The notes under the pieces are model-generated. The model searched no databases, had not been told where the DNA came from, and was given only the letters and a program-made list of their open reading frames with translations. DNA of 64,000 bases from Aquabacterium sp. (GTDB taxonomy: Bacteria > Pseudomonadota > Gammaproteobacteria > Burkholderiales > Burkholderiaceae_C): positions 62,001-126,000 of the forward strand of contig NZ_JACRAH010000003.1 of the NCBI RefSeq assembly GCF_016234775.1, in the 5' to 3' direction. The translations under genes and the position numbers were made by a program. Below, one piece after another: positions 52,723 through 61,771 of the stretch (within the stretch, counting starts at the first letter, position 1; each line of letters opens with the position of its first letter).

Positions 52723-55296
52723 GTGAACCAGATCGTACGTCTTCATCGTGACGACAACTTGCGTCGTGACACGGTTGAACCCGTGCGCTCGGCTGCGCCT
52801 GACTCTGCTGAAGCCACACTCGCTCGCGGCCATCTGTGGCTGCGTTTTCCCAAGACACTGGAAGCCGAGTTCGCCGCCGATACGCTGGAGCCTCGTCGCA
52901 GATTGCTGGTGTCCTGCGCACTGCTGGGTTGCCTGGGCGTGGTGCTGGGATCGGGCAACGTCAACGACGCCACACCGGAGATCGCAGCCCTTGTCTGGCA
53001 ACTGGTCTGGGTATGGATGGCACTGGCCATGGCCGGGCTGTTGGCCACCTGGCTGAGCCCCACGCGCGTTCGCCAGGGCTGGCACGCCGAGTTCATCACC
53101 ACCCTGCTGGGTACGGCCATGAGCCTGCTGGTGATCTGGATGGCCACGGCCAGTCGTGCCGATACGGCCATCACGCACTCGGCCATGGCGGCCATCCCGG
53201 TGATGTACAGCTGCATCGCAGCGCGGCTGCGCTTTTACTGGTCACTCACATCGGCACTGATCACCTTTGGTGCCTATGTGCTGTTCGTGAAAGGCTTCAC
53301 GCCCGACCAGGCCCAGATGGCCACGGGGCTGAGGCACCTGATGGCCATGAGCTTCGCCTTTGGTTTGCTGGCCAACTATGCGTTCGAACACCGCGAGCGC
53401 CGCAACTGGTTGCTGCGCCGTGTTGAACAACATCAACGCGATGCCTTGCTGCAGACCTCGGCCCAGTTGCAATTGCTGTCGATTCAGGACCCCCTGACCG
53501 GACTGAACAACCGCAGGCAGTTCGACGTCACCTTGCAGGAGGCCATCGACCAGGCCACCTGGGAACAAACACCTCTGGCGCTGCTGGCCATTGATGTGGA
53601 CTTTTTCAAGCGCTACAACGACAGCCATGGTCATCCGGCCGGAGACACCTGCCTGATCGAGATCGCCCGCGTGCTGGCAATACAGGCCAAGATCCACGGC
53701 GGCAGCGCCGCCCGGCTAGGTGGAGAAGAATTCGCCATCATCCTGCCGGATCACGCCCCTGATCAGGCTCAGCATGCTGGTGAAAGCGTTTGCAACGCGG
53801 TCGCGGCCTTGCGCATGCCTCACCGTGACTCCACGGTGGCCGATCACGTGACGATCAGTGCCGGGCTGGCAAACTGGCAGGCGGAACCGCGCGACACACC
53901 ACAGTGCTTGCAAGATCGGGCCGACCGCGCGCTGTATCGAGCCAAGGCCGAGGGACGCAACAAAGTTTGCGCAGAGCAAGCCTGCAATCAGGCAGACAAC
54001 GCGCCAGTTCACCTGGCCAGCCCCATGCCCACCGAGCGCCTGGCGGGCCCCGTCGATGACCAGGCCGAGGCCGACGAAGAGCGCTGCCAGGAAACGCTGG
54101 AGGGGCACTTCCTGAGCCTGCGCTTTCCCGAGCCGCTTGAATCAGCCTACATCGAACACAACGCCGAGCCCAGGCGCAAGCAACTGGCTCTGACCGCACT
54201 GCTAGGCCTCTTGATCTTCAATATCTCGGCCATCCTCAACCGCGCCATGTTCGGCGACATTCAGGATTCGGTGCTGGACTTCCAGGTCTGGGTGAGTGCC
54301 TGGATCCTGCTGCTGACAACCTTCATCTGGTTCACGCCACGGCCCTTGTGGCGCGAGGCGCTCTACAGCCTGAGCACCGCCACCGTGGCACTGGTATCGA
54401 CCTGGGTCTTCTCCAAGAGCCAGCTCACCTCCACGCTGAGCTACTCCGTGTGCCTGATGCTGATCCCGATGTTCTCCGGGGTGGCGGCCCGTCAGCCGTT
54501 CTGGTTCACCTGTGTGCCCTCCGTGATCACCTCCCTGGCGGTGGCACTGATGCTCAAACCAGTCGGGCCGGTGCAGGAAATCGTGTACGGCGACAACCTG
54601 TTCATGATCGTCAACAACATGGTCTACACGCTGATCCTGGCCTATACGCTGGAGCACGGTCTGCGCAAGGAGTGGCTGCTGGCGCGCATCGATGGCATCC
54701 AGCGCGACGCCCTGCTGGCAGCCAGCCAGCGCCTGAAGGCCCTGTCGGTGGTGGACCCGCTCACTGGCATCTGCAACCGCCGTCAGTTCGAAGACGATCT
54801 GGACCGCATCTGGGGTGAGTGCCTGGATGACCAACGCCCGCTGGGCATGCTCATCATTGATGTGGACCACTTCAAGCTCTACAACGACAAGCTGGGCCAC
54901 CTGGCCGGTGATGAATGCCTCAAACTGGTGGCCGCGCTCATCAGCAAGACGGCGCAGGCAGACAAAGGCATCGCTGCGCGCCTGGGTGGCGAAGAGTTCG
55001 GAGTGTTGCTGCCAGGCGGCTCATTGAACGAAGCGCTGAAACTGGCCGAGCGCATTCGCCTGACGATCAGCCAGGCCTGCATCGCCCATGACTACGCCCC
55101 CTCACGCCATGTGACGGTGAGCATCGGCGTGGCCAGCCTGATCCCGCAAGACGGGATGGACCGCATCTCGCTGTTCGCCACGGCGGACAAGGCCTTGTAT
55201 GAGGCCAAGCGCACGGGCCGCAACAAGGTGCTGGGCCCCAGCCTGTCTGAAGCAGGCCACCACCGGCGGGTCAACCGCTCGGCAGACGTGGCCTGA
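52723..55296 (+). CDS. tandem-duplicated membrane diguanylate cyclase (TM-GGDEF-TM-GGDEF)
   Basis: 857-residue protein made of two homologous units in one reading frame. Unit 1 (about 36-425) and unit 2 (about 445-857) each have a LRFPxxLE...EPRR leader, a six-segment membrane sensor domain, a RRxxL-rich linker (RNWLLRRVEQHQRDALL and KEWLLARIDGIQRDALL) and a GGDEF domain. Both signatures are GGEEF (333-337 and 755-759) and both keep DPLTG.NRRQF and the metal-binding D in IDVDxFKxYND, so both should make c-di-GMP. Neither has the RxxD inhibitory site. Start is GTG at 52723 without a strong ribosome site. The two units are similar but clearly diverged, so the duplication is old. Confidence 0.9.
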   Translation: MNQIVRLHRDDNLRRDTVEPVRSAAPDSAEATLARGHLWLRFPKTLEAEFAADTLEPRRRLLVSCALLGCLGVVLGSGNVNDATPEIAALVWQLVWVWMALAMAGLLATWLSPTRVRQGWHAEFITTLLGTAMSLLVIWMATASRADTAITHSAMAAIPVMYSCIAARLRFYWSLTSALITFGAYVLFVKGFTPDQAQMATGLRHLMAMSFAFGLLANYAFEHRERRNWLLRRVEQHQRDALLQTSAQLQLLSIQDPLTGLNNRRQFDVTLQEAIDQATWEQTPLALLAIDVDFFKRYNDSHGHPAGDTCLIEIARVLAIQAKIHGGSAARLGGEEFAIILPDHAPDQAQHAGESVCNAVAALRMPHRDSTVADHVTISAGLANWQAEPRDTPQCLQDRADRALYRAKAEGRNKVCAEQACNQADNAPVHLASPMPTERLAGPVDDQAEADEERCQETLEGHFLSLRFPEPLESAYIEHNAEPRRKQLALTALLGLLIFNISAILNRAMFGDIQDSVLDFQVWVSAWILLLTTFIWFTPRPLWREALYSLSTATVALVSTWVFSKSQLTSTLSYSVCLMLIPMFSGVAARQPFWFTCVPSVITSLAVALMLKPVGPVQEIVYGDNLFMIVNNMVYTLILAYTLEHGLRKEWLLARIDGIQRDALLAASQRLKALSVVDPLTGICNRRQFEDDLDRIWGECLDDQRPLGMLIIDVDHFKLYNDKLGHLAGDECLKLVAALISKTAQADKGIAARLGGEEFGVLLPGGSLNEALKLAERIRLTISQACIAHDYAPSRHVTVSIGVASLIPQDGMDRISLFATADKALYEAKRTGRNKVLGPSLSEAGHHRRVNRSADVA

Positions 55297-55299
55297 GGC

Positions 55300-55707
55300 T
55301 TACTTGGCGCTCTTGCCGCCCTTGCCGGCCTTGGCTTCGGCGCTGGCCAGCATGTCCTGTGCCGACAGACCGGCAAACAGCGCCGCAGCGCGCGTCTTGA
55401 TCTCCAGCAGTTCATCGGCGGTCACCGAGTATTGGCCGGTGGTCTTGTTGACCTTGATGCCGAACTCGACGTCCTTGCCGTTGTTGGACAAGATGCCGCT
55501 GGTGAACTCGTAGTCTTCGCTGTCCACCGGCAGGCCTTCGACGTCCACGTCGTAGTCCTGGTAGGTCACGCGGTGGATTTCGCCACTGGCCAAGTCCAGC
55601 AAGCCGGTCCCGTTGATCACCTCGTCGGACAGTTCATCGGCAATCTTGATCGGTACTTTCAAATCCACGGCAGGCATCCCTTCTGGCAAAGGGCTCGATT
55701 CTGGCAT
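55300..55707 (-). CDS. hypothetical protein (about 135 aa) convergent with the tandem cyclase gene
   Basis: Soluble, acidic protein of unknown family: VDLKVPIKIADELSDEVING near the start, then beta-rich DLASGEIHRVTYQDYDVDVE and SGILSNNGKDVEFGIKV, ending in a helical, Lys/Ala-rich tail. Alternative start at 55677. It ends four bases after the cyclase stop (convergent) and its start region is divergent from the condensin operon. No link to the condensin is established. Confidence 0.6.
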   Translation of the reverse strand: MPESSPLPEGMPAVDLKVPIKIADELSDEVINGTGLLDLASGEIHRVTYQDYDVDVEGLPVDSEDYEFTSGILSNNGKDVEFGIKVNKTTGQYSVTADELLEIKTRAAALFAGLSAQDMLASAEAKAGKGGKSAK

Positions 55708-55776
55708 GCCCCCGGTGCTGCAACAGGGTGAAACCGGTAAAAACCCGGCCCCGGGCTTCCGGCACAATCTCCCCCC

Positions 55777-57381
55777 ATGACCGAGGCGCCCCAGATAGAA
55801 CAACACGAGAGCACCAGCTTCGAGGGCTACTTCCGAGATGCGGACTTTGCCCCTGCCCAGCCCCTGGCCTGGGCCCTGAGCCAGCGCCAGGCCTTGCTGG
55901 AAGCACTACGCGGCCTGTTCAATGGCCCGCAAGCCATGGTGCAACTGCGCCTGTGGTGCTTCATGGAGCTGGCGGCCCAGCCCCAGGCCCGCCTGTCACG
56001 CGAGGACGTAAACCGTTTGTTCCACGCCGTGCTGCCCGATGCGCTGGACACCGTGCTCAAGCGCCTGCGCGACATCAACCTGCTCGTGTGGGATGCCACC
56101 CCGCAGGACTACCACCTGTCACCCCTGGCGCAACAGGTGCATGGCCTGCTGGCCCCGATGACCACGCCCCCGGCGGCTGAATACGACGACATGGCCGCGT
56201 TGCTGTCGCAAGTGGCGGGCGCCCAGCAACTGGGCCTGGTCAGCACCAACCAGCTCAAGCACCTGCATGCGCAACTGGCTCGCCTGCACGATGAGTTCTC
56301 GGACGCGATTGCCAGCGGCTCGGAATCGCGCCTGCGCGTGGCCCAGCCGCGCTTTGACCGGGCGCTGGAGCTGGTCGACCGCGCCGGCCAGGCCCTGACC
56401 GCGCTGATCCGCGCCGAGCACGAAGACCCGCGCCTGGAGCGCGAAGCCCGCGCCATCGGCCAGGAACAGGCCCGCCTGCTGTCCATGGCCAGCCAGTTCA
56501 CCCGCGCCCTGCAACAGGCCGACCGCCAGCGCGTGACGCTGGGCTCCACCGGCCTGACCACCTCCGATGTGCGCGCCTGGCTGCAACGCCACCCGGCCCT
56601 GTGGGAGATCATGGGCGAGGCCTTGTCGGTGCCCGTGCGGCCTGTGATGGTCAGCCAGCATGACCTGATCGACGTGGCCGAAGGCGAGTTCGAGCGTGAT
56701 CGCCCCGTGGCACAAGGTCTGGCCGGTTTGCCGCCGCCAGCAGAGGCCGCCAGCGGCACGCTCGACACGCTCAGCCTGCCGCCCGAACTGGGCAACCTGA
56801 TCAGCCTGCTGGACCGCTGGTCTGAAATGGCCACGGAAGAGGCCGCACAGCGCGTGGCGGCGGAGGCAGCCGGCGAAGCGTTGAGCCCCGATGCCCCCGC
56901 CCCTGGCACGCGCCCCTTGTCGGACGCCATCCTGGGTGGCCGCTTTGCCCAAGCTGCCTACCGGATGCAGCTGATGCCTCTGGTGGGCGATGCGCAGGCC
57001 CAGACCCTCAAGGGCCTCACGGGCGACCTGGCCCGGGCGCCCTGGCAATGGCAGTTCAAGCCGAACCACGTGGGCACCACCGATGAAGCCGTGTCCCTGG
57101 TCAGCGACGGCTTCGTCCAGCCGATCCAGTTTGATGCGCAAGGCCAGCCCATCGCGCTGCCGGTGGATGACCGCGAGCCCATTGTGCTGAGCCCCAGGCC
57201 TGCGCCCGAAGCCAAGCCCAAAGGTCGCCCGCCCGGCCGAGCCAAAGGTGGCAAAGCGCCTGGCACCCCCGAATCTGGACCAGCCGGTGCTTCAGACCCG
57301 TCCTCGTCAGCCCCATCCAGCGAACCCGCAGCCCCTGACGCATCCAGCGCCCCACAAGATTCCAACGAAGCCCAAGCATGA
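55777..57381 (+). CDS. MksF-like kleisin subunit of a bacterial condensin
   Basis: 534 residues, largely helical with coiled-coil segments (QLARLHDEFSDAIASGSESRLR, REARAIGQEQARLLSMASQ), matching the MksF/MukF kleisin in position and architecture but too divergent to match by motif. It is followed by a KITE-like gene (ATGA overlap) and an SMC gene, the mksF-mksE-mksB order of Pseudomonas. The C-terminal 60 residues are P/A/S-rich and contain an AT-hook-like KPKGRPPGRAKGGK, which could contact DNA. Role inferred: bridging SMC heads and loading the complex on the chromosome. Confidence 0.72.
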   Translation: MTEAPQIEQHESTSFEGYFRDADFAPAQPLAWALSQRQALLEALRGLFNGPQAMVQLRLWCFMELAAQPQARLSREDVNRLFHAVLPDALDTVLKRLRDINLLVWDATPQDYHLSPLAQQVHGLLAPMTTPPAAEYDDMAALLSQVAGAQQLGLVSTNQLKHLHAQLARLHDEFSDAIASGSESRLRVAQPRFDRALELVDRAGQALTALIRAEHEDPRLEREARAIGQEQARLLSMASQFTRALQQADRQRVTLGSTGLTTSDVRAWLQRHPALWEIMGEALSVPVRPVMVSQHDLIDVAEGEFERDRPVAQGLAGLPPPAEAASGTLDTLSLPPELGNLISLLDRWSEMATEEAAQRVAAEAAGEALSPDAPAPGTRPLSDAILGGRFAQAAYRMQLMPLVGDAQAQTLKGLTGDLARAPWQWQFKPNHVGTTDEAVSLVSDGFVQPIQFDAQGQPIALPVDDREPIVLSPRPAPEAKPKGRPPGRAKGGKAPGTPESGPAGASDPSSSAPSSEPAAPDASSAPQDSNEAQA

Positions 57382-58253
57382 GTTCCCATCTCGACGACGC
57401 GGCCCTGCTGGCCGCCGAACTGCTCGCGCGCCGCTGGCTGCCGCGCCAACACACCAAGGTCAAGCGCGCCCTGATTGACGCCGACCTGTGGCAAGCGACA
57501 CAGGATCGCCTGGCCCAGGTTGGCCTGCGCCTGATCGACAACATCTACGCCGACCATGTCAGCGTGGCCCTGCTGCGCCCGGCCGAAACCGCCGTGTTTG
57601 GCGAGACGGGCCTGAACAGCCACAACAACATCGACCTGCCGCGTGACGCCGTCTCGCTGCTGGTGATCCTGTGGGCGTTGATCATCCTGCCCAAGCGCGA
57701 ACGCCAGGCCGCCCGCGCCAACCAGGCCGAAGGTGACGATCAGAACGACATGTTCGGCAAGGACAAGCCCATCCCCACGGCGGCCAGCGTGAGCCCCCTG
57801 GTGTCGTACAAGGCCTTGCTGGCCGACTTCGGCATCCAGTTGGGCAAAAAGACGCGCCTGGACACCAACCTCAAGCGCCTCGAAAACCACGGCTTCATCA
57901 TCCGCAAGGGCGAAGACGTGGCCGAAGGCCCGCTGCTGGACCTGCTGCTCGACTACGACGCCCTGGCGCCGCGCATCCTGCAAGGCGCACTGGGTGATGT
58001 GCTGGCGCAAGCCAAGGAACTGGTGGGCAACCTGCCCCTGGCGATCACGCAGCCGCCGCTCGAAGAGTTTGAAGAGATCCCGGAAGACGACATCGAGATG
58101 GAGGCGAATACCGCTGTGGATGACGCGGCCTCAGCATCCGTTGACGCAAATGCATCGACCGAAGCTCATGTCGCGGCCGAGCCAGCGCTTGCTGATACCG
58201 GCGCCGACACGCCAGTTGCCCCTGCCTCTCCAGACACCCCCGACCAGGCCTGA
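57378..58253 (+). CDS. MksE-like KITE subunit of a bacterial condensin
   Basis: 291 residues. Winged-helix-type helical segments cover about 1-220 (KVKRALIDADLWQATQDRL, RDAVSLLVILWALIILPKRE, LDTNLKRLENHGFIIRKGED), typical of MksE/MukE (DUF4194-like) proteins; the last 60 residues are acidic and A/D/T-rich. It starts within the stop of the kleisin gene (ATGA) and ends six bases before the SMC gene, so the three are one transcript with coupled translation. Assignment rests on gene order, size and winged-helix look. Confidence 0.7.
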   Translation: MSSHLDDAALLAAELLARRWLPRQHTKVKRALIDADLWQATQDRLAQVGLRLIDNIYADHVSVALLRPAETAVFGETGLNSHNNIDLPRDAVSLLVILWALIILPKRERQAARANQAEGDDQNDMFGKDKPIPTAASVSPLVSYKALLADFGIQLGKKTRLDTNLKRLENHGFIIRKGEDVAEGPLLDLLLDYDALAPRILQGALGDVLAQAKELVGNLPLAITQPPLEEFEEIPEDDIEMEANTAVDDAASASVDANASTEAHVAAEPALADTGADTPVAPASPDTPDQA

Positions 58254-58259
58254 TCCCCG

Positions 58260-61076
58260 ATGTTTCACCTGCAAAGCCTCGAACTGCTGCACTGGGACTA
58301 TTGCCAGCGCCTGACCCTGCCGCTGGACGGCGCCATCATCACGGTGGCCGGCCCCAATGGCTCGGGCAAGACCACCCTGCTGGACGCCATGCGCACCCTG
58401 CTGGGCCTGGATTGCTCGGGCGGCCGCAACTACAAGACCTACGCCCGCCACGCCAATGCCGACAGCGCCTGGCTGCGCGCCACGGTGGACAACCGCCCCC
58501 GCAACCGCCAGTCATCGAACCGGCCCTTTGCCCGCTGCCTGTTGTACAGCGATGTGGTGACGCTGGCCTGCCGCATCGACCGCAATGGCGGCGACTGGAC
58601 GCGCCGCTACATCATGGTCGAAGGCGACATCAGCGTGGAAGAGCTGATCGAGCGTGGCGACCGCGACTGGCTGGGCATCGACAACTGGCGCCGCCGCCTG
58701 GAAGGTGCGGGCCTGAGCCGCGCCATTGCCAAGGTGCTGGCGCTGGAGCAAGGCCAGACCGACCGCCTGTGCGAATACAGCCCCAAGGAACTGCTGCGCC
58801 TGGTGTTCGACGTGTTCGGCGACCAGGACGTGCTCGACCGCTACGACGAAGCCCGCAACCACCAGCGCCAACTGCTGCAGGAAGTGGAAGCCGCCGAGCG
58901 CGAGCTGTCGCACGGCAAGGCCCAGCGCGCCGAGCTTGAATCGCGCGTCAACAACTACCGCCAGTGGGAACTCAAGTGCCAGGAGCGCGAAACCCTGGCC
59001 ACCGAAGTCGTGCCTGTGCTGAGCAACTTCGAGACCCGCAAGAGCCTGGCCGGCAAACTGCGCGATCTGCACAAGCAACGCCTGCAATCATCGGACGACC
59101 GCCGTCAGCATGGCCAGGTCAAGGCTGACTTGCTGCAACGCCTGCAGGACCAGACCGACACCGCCACCCGCGTGGAAGAGCTGGAAGCGCAAGTGCGCAG
59201 CGCCCGCCGGGTGCAGGAAGAAGCCCGCGACGCCGAGCGCCCGATCGAGCTGCTGGTCAAGCGTGCCGACGAGCTGCAAGGCCTGGCCAGCGTGGAAGGT
59301 GACGCGCAACAGCTCACCCAACGCATCCAGGAACTCAGCGACCACAAGCAGCAGCTGTCCACCCAATGGCAGCGCCTCAAAGACCAGCGCGACGAGGCCC
59401 AGCGCGCCCTGAACGGCCTGCAAGGCCAGCGCCTGGCCCCGCCGCCACCTGAAGTGCAACGCTTCCGACGCACGCTGGATGAGGCTGGCATTGCTCACCA
59501 TGTGGTGAGCGACATCATCGAGATCACCGACGAGAAGTGGCGTGCCGCCGCAGAAGGCGTACTGCGCGGCAGCCGCTGGGTGGTGGTGCTGGATCGCCCC
59601 TCGCAAGAGGCCCAGGCCATGGCCCTGGCCGAGAAGGAGCGCTTTCGCCACTACATCGTGGCCGAGGCCGAAGACGCGCCCGCCAAGCCCGATGCCGACA
59701 GCCTGCTGGCCGTGCTCAAGATCAGCGCCCCTGCCCCGCACTGGTTGCTGCGCCAGTTGGAAAACATCCAGCGCGTGGCCAACACGGAAGCCGGCGTCAA
59801 GATCCGAGGAGAGTGGATCACGCCCGACGCCTATCACCGCGATGGCCGTGGCGGCCGCTCGGTGTGGGTGGACCCGAGCCAGTACCAGTTCGGCGCCAGC
59901 GCCGTGGCCTCACGCCGCACCTCGATCGACAACCGCCTGGCCCAGCTCGATGAAGAGATGACCCGCATCGTGCGCGATCAGGCCTTCTTCGATCGCCAGT
60001 TGCAGGACGCCCGCAAGGCCGCGCAAGGCTTCACCGCTGCCGCCGAACTGGCCGAGCGCGAAGCCGAGTTCAGCGAGGCCCGTCGGCAACTGCCCATGCT
60101 CAAGCAGGCGCGCGCCGAAGCCGGCGAGCGCTGGCAACAAACCGAGGCGCAACTCAAGCGCGCCGTGGTCGAACAGACCAATGCCCAGCACGCCTACAAG
60201 CAGGCACAGGAACGCCTGGCCCACATCGAACAACGCAGTGCCCAGCACGAACGCGAATGGCAGCAACGCTTTGATGACGTGATGGCGCAGGCCGTGATGT
60301 CACGCGAGGTGAAGCTGCAGATGCCACGCCACTGGCGCACGCCCGAGCGCGTCAAGGACATGCAGGGCCATTACGGCAACGCGACACAGGCTCGCCTGCG
60401 TGCCGAAGCCGTGGAGCGCGAACTCAACGAAGGCAAGTGGGAAACCGATCCCACCGTGCTCGAACAGCTCACGCTGATGAACGCCAACGTGCTGCGCCAG
60501 GAAGACGAGCTCAACCAGCGCAAATCCAGCAATGCAGCCGCCGCCATCGCGGTGGACAACGCCCGCGAGCGCTACACCGACGTGCTCAAGGTCACGGTGC
60601 GCCGCTACCGCAAGAACATCATCGAACTGGGCCAACTGGCCGGCGTGGAAGTCAACGCCGAGTTGCCTCACCTCGATGGTGACGATGCCTTGCTGCGCCA
60701 GGCCGAACTGCGCGTGCACTTCAACTTCGATGGCAAGGGCAGCATTGGCCTGAACGACGGCGAAGCCTCGGGCGGCCAGCAGGTGATCAAGTCGCTCATC
60801 CTGCTGGTGGGCCTGATGAAGGACGACGAAACCCCGGGCGGCTTCGTGTTCATCGACGAACCCTTCGCCCACCTGGACGTGCGCAACATCCAGCTGGTCG
60901 GCCACTTCCTGCGCTCCACGCGTGCGCAGTACGTGCTGACCACACCGATCACGCACAACGTCGAGGTGTTCGAACCGGCGGACGTCACGCTGGTCACGTC
61001 AAAGAAGCCCAAGGGCGCGCGCTGGGCACCGCCGATTGGCGTGCTGCAGCGCCGTGTGGCGCCTGAGGTGTACTGA
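58260..61076 (+). CDS. MksB-like SMC ATPase of a bacterial condensin
   Basis: 938-residue SMC-like protein. Walker A GPNGSGKTT at residues 31-39, then two long coiled coils (residues about 190-420 and 565-760) around a central hinge-like region near 420-540 (VVSDIIEITDEKWRAAAEGVLRG), the ABC signature GEASGGQQV near 835-843 and Walker B FVFIDEPFAHLD near 862-873. This fits the MksB/MukB-type condensin, smaller than canonical SMC. The role is ATP-driven DNA loop organisation. No MksG/JetD nuclease gene follows, so it is not a complete Wadjet system; a chromosome-structure role is more likely. Confidence 0.82.
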   Translation: MFHLQSLELLHWDYCQRLTLPLDGAIITVAGPNGSGKTTLLDAMRTLLGLDCSGGRNYKTYARHANADSAWLRATVDNRPRNRQSSNRPFARCLLYSDVVTLACRIDRNGGDWTRRYIMVEGDISVEELIERGDRDWLGIDNWRRRLEGAGLSRAIAKVLALEQGQTDRLCEYSPKELLRLVFDVFGDQDVLDRYDEARNHQRQLLQEVEAAERELSHGKAQRAELESRVNNYRQWELKCQERETLATEVVPVLSNFETRKSLAGKLRDLHKQRLQSSDDRRQHGQVKADLLQRLQDQTDTATRVEELEAQVRSARRVQEEARDAERPIELLVKRADELQGLASVEGDAQQLTQRIQELSDHKQQLSTQWQRLKDQRDEAQRALNGLQGQRLAPPPPEVQRFRRTLDEAGIAHHVVSDIIEITDEKWRAAAEGVLRGSRWVVVLDRPSQEAQAMALAEKERFRHYIVAEAEDAPAKPDADSLLAVLKISAPAPHWLLRQLENIQRVANTEAGVKIRGEWITPDAYHRDGRGGRSVWVDPSQYQFGASAVASRRTSIDNRLAQLDEEMTRIVRDQAFFDRQLQDARKAAQGFTAAAELAEREAEFSEARRQLPMLKQARAEAGERWQQTEAQLKRAVVEQTNAQHAYKQAQERLAHIEQRSAQHEREWQQRFDDVMAQAVMSREVKLQMPRHWRTPERVKDMQGHYGNATQARLRAEAVERELNEGKWETDPTVLEQLTLMNANVLRQEDELNQRKSSNAAAAIAVDNARERYTDVLKVTVRRYRKNIIELGQLAGVEVNAELPHLDGDDALLRQAELRVHFNFDGKGSIGLNDGEASGGQQVIKSLILLVGLMKDDETPGGFVFIDEPFAHLDVRNIQLVGHFLRSTRAQYVLTTPITHNVEVFEPADVTLVTSKKPKGARWAPPIGVLQRRVAPEVY

Positions 61077-61082
61077 GTCAGC

Positions 61083-61106
61083 AAGAGGCCCTGCAAAGGG
61101 CCTCTT
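61083..61106. terminator. bidirectional stem-loop between convergent genes
   Basis: Perfect ten-base stem AAGAGGCCCT/AGGGCCTCTT with a GCAA loop directly after the SMC stop and 13 bases before the end of the PEP-CTERM gene. The U-run is poor on both strands, so it may act with Rho or as a stability hairpin. Confidence 0.6.
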
Positions 61107-61118
61107 GTCATGGGCGCA

Positions 61119-61670
61119 TCACGCCTGCTGGGCGCGCTGGCGACGAACAGCCGCCACACCCGCCAGGCCCAGGCCCATCAGCGCCAGGCTGGTGGGCTCA
61201 GGCACGGCCGGACTAACAGACAGCGTGAAGCCAGCGCCAGTCAGCCTGGCGGCATCCGAGAGCGTGCCACTCAAACTGATCCTGTACATGCTGGGCGAAA
61301 TACTGATCACACCTGCCGTGCCTGGCTGCGTACCCAGGTCAAACGGCTGCCCATCGAACACGATGGACCGGGCCAAGGTGCGCGACTCGATCTGCCCACG
61401 CAGCTCGCTGAACCAGGTTTCCGTCAAGGTGACCGCGCCCGAACTGATGCCGGTCAACACGCCCGTCAACACGCTGTCATGTTCCAGATGGAACCGCGTG
61501 TCGAAGACGAAGGCCCCGCTTGAAGCACTCAGCGCTGGGATCGACACCACCTGATCGCCAAAGTCAAAGCTACCCCAATACGGAACTGTCGAATCGGCGG
61601 CCTGCGCCGAAGTCGAAAAGGATGCGCTGGCCACCATGGCGGCCAGCATCACTGAAGTGATGCGTTTCAT
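61119..61670 (-). CDS. PEP-CTERM surface/exported protein
   Basis: 183 residues with an N-terminal signal peptide (cleaved near SAQAADS) and a C-terminal PEP-CTERM sorting signal: VPEPTSLALMGLGLAGVAAV followed by RRQRAQQA. PEP-CTERM proteins are processed by an exosortase and linked to exopolysaccharide or envelope biogenesis. The mature middle is beta-rich (GSFDFGDQVVSIPALS). No exosortase is in this window, so processing depends on one elsewhere in the genome. Confidence 0.9.
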   Translation of the reverse strand: MKRITSVMLAAMVASASFSTSAQAADSTVPYWGSFDFGDQVVSIPALSASSGAFVFDTRFHLEHDSVLTGVLTGISSGAVTLTETWFSELRGQIESRTLARSIVFDGQPFDLGTQPGTAGVISISPSMYRISLSGTLSDAARLTGAGFTLSVSPAVPEPTSLALMGLGLAGVAAVRRQRAQQA

Positions 61671-61771
61671 GTCGTTCCCTGTAGATTACAGTTGATTGTG
61701 GTGCGACCGATTTAAACGGCCGCACGGCACCAATGTAGCAACAAAACAGTCCGGTGGACAAGGGCAGCCAA

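Noticed and set aside
55777-61076. Wadjet (JetABCD) anti-plasmid defence system
   Set aside because: The kleisin, KITE and SMC subunits are there, but no Toprim nuclease gene (JetD/MksG) lies in the operon or adjacent, so defence is not supported.
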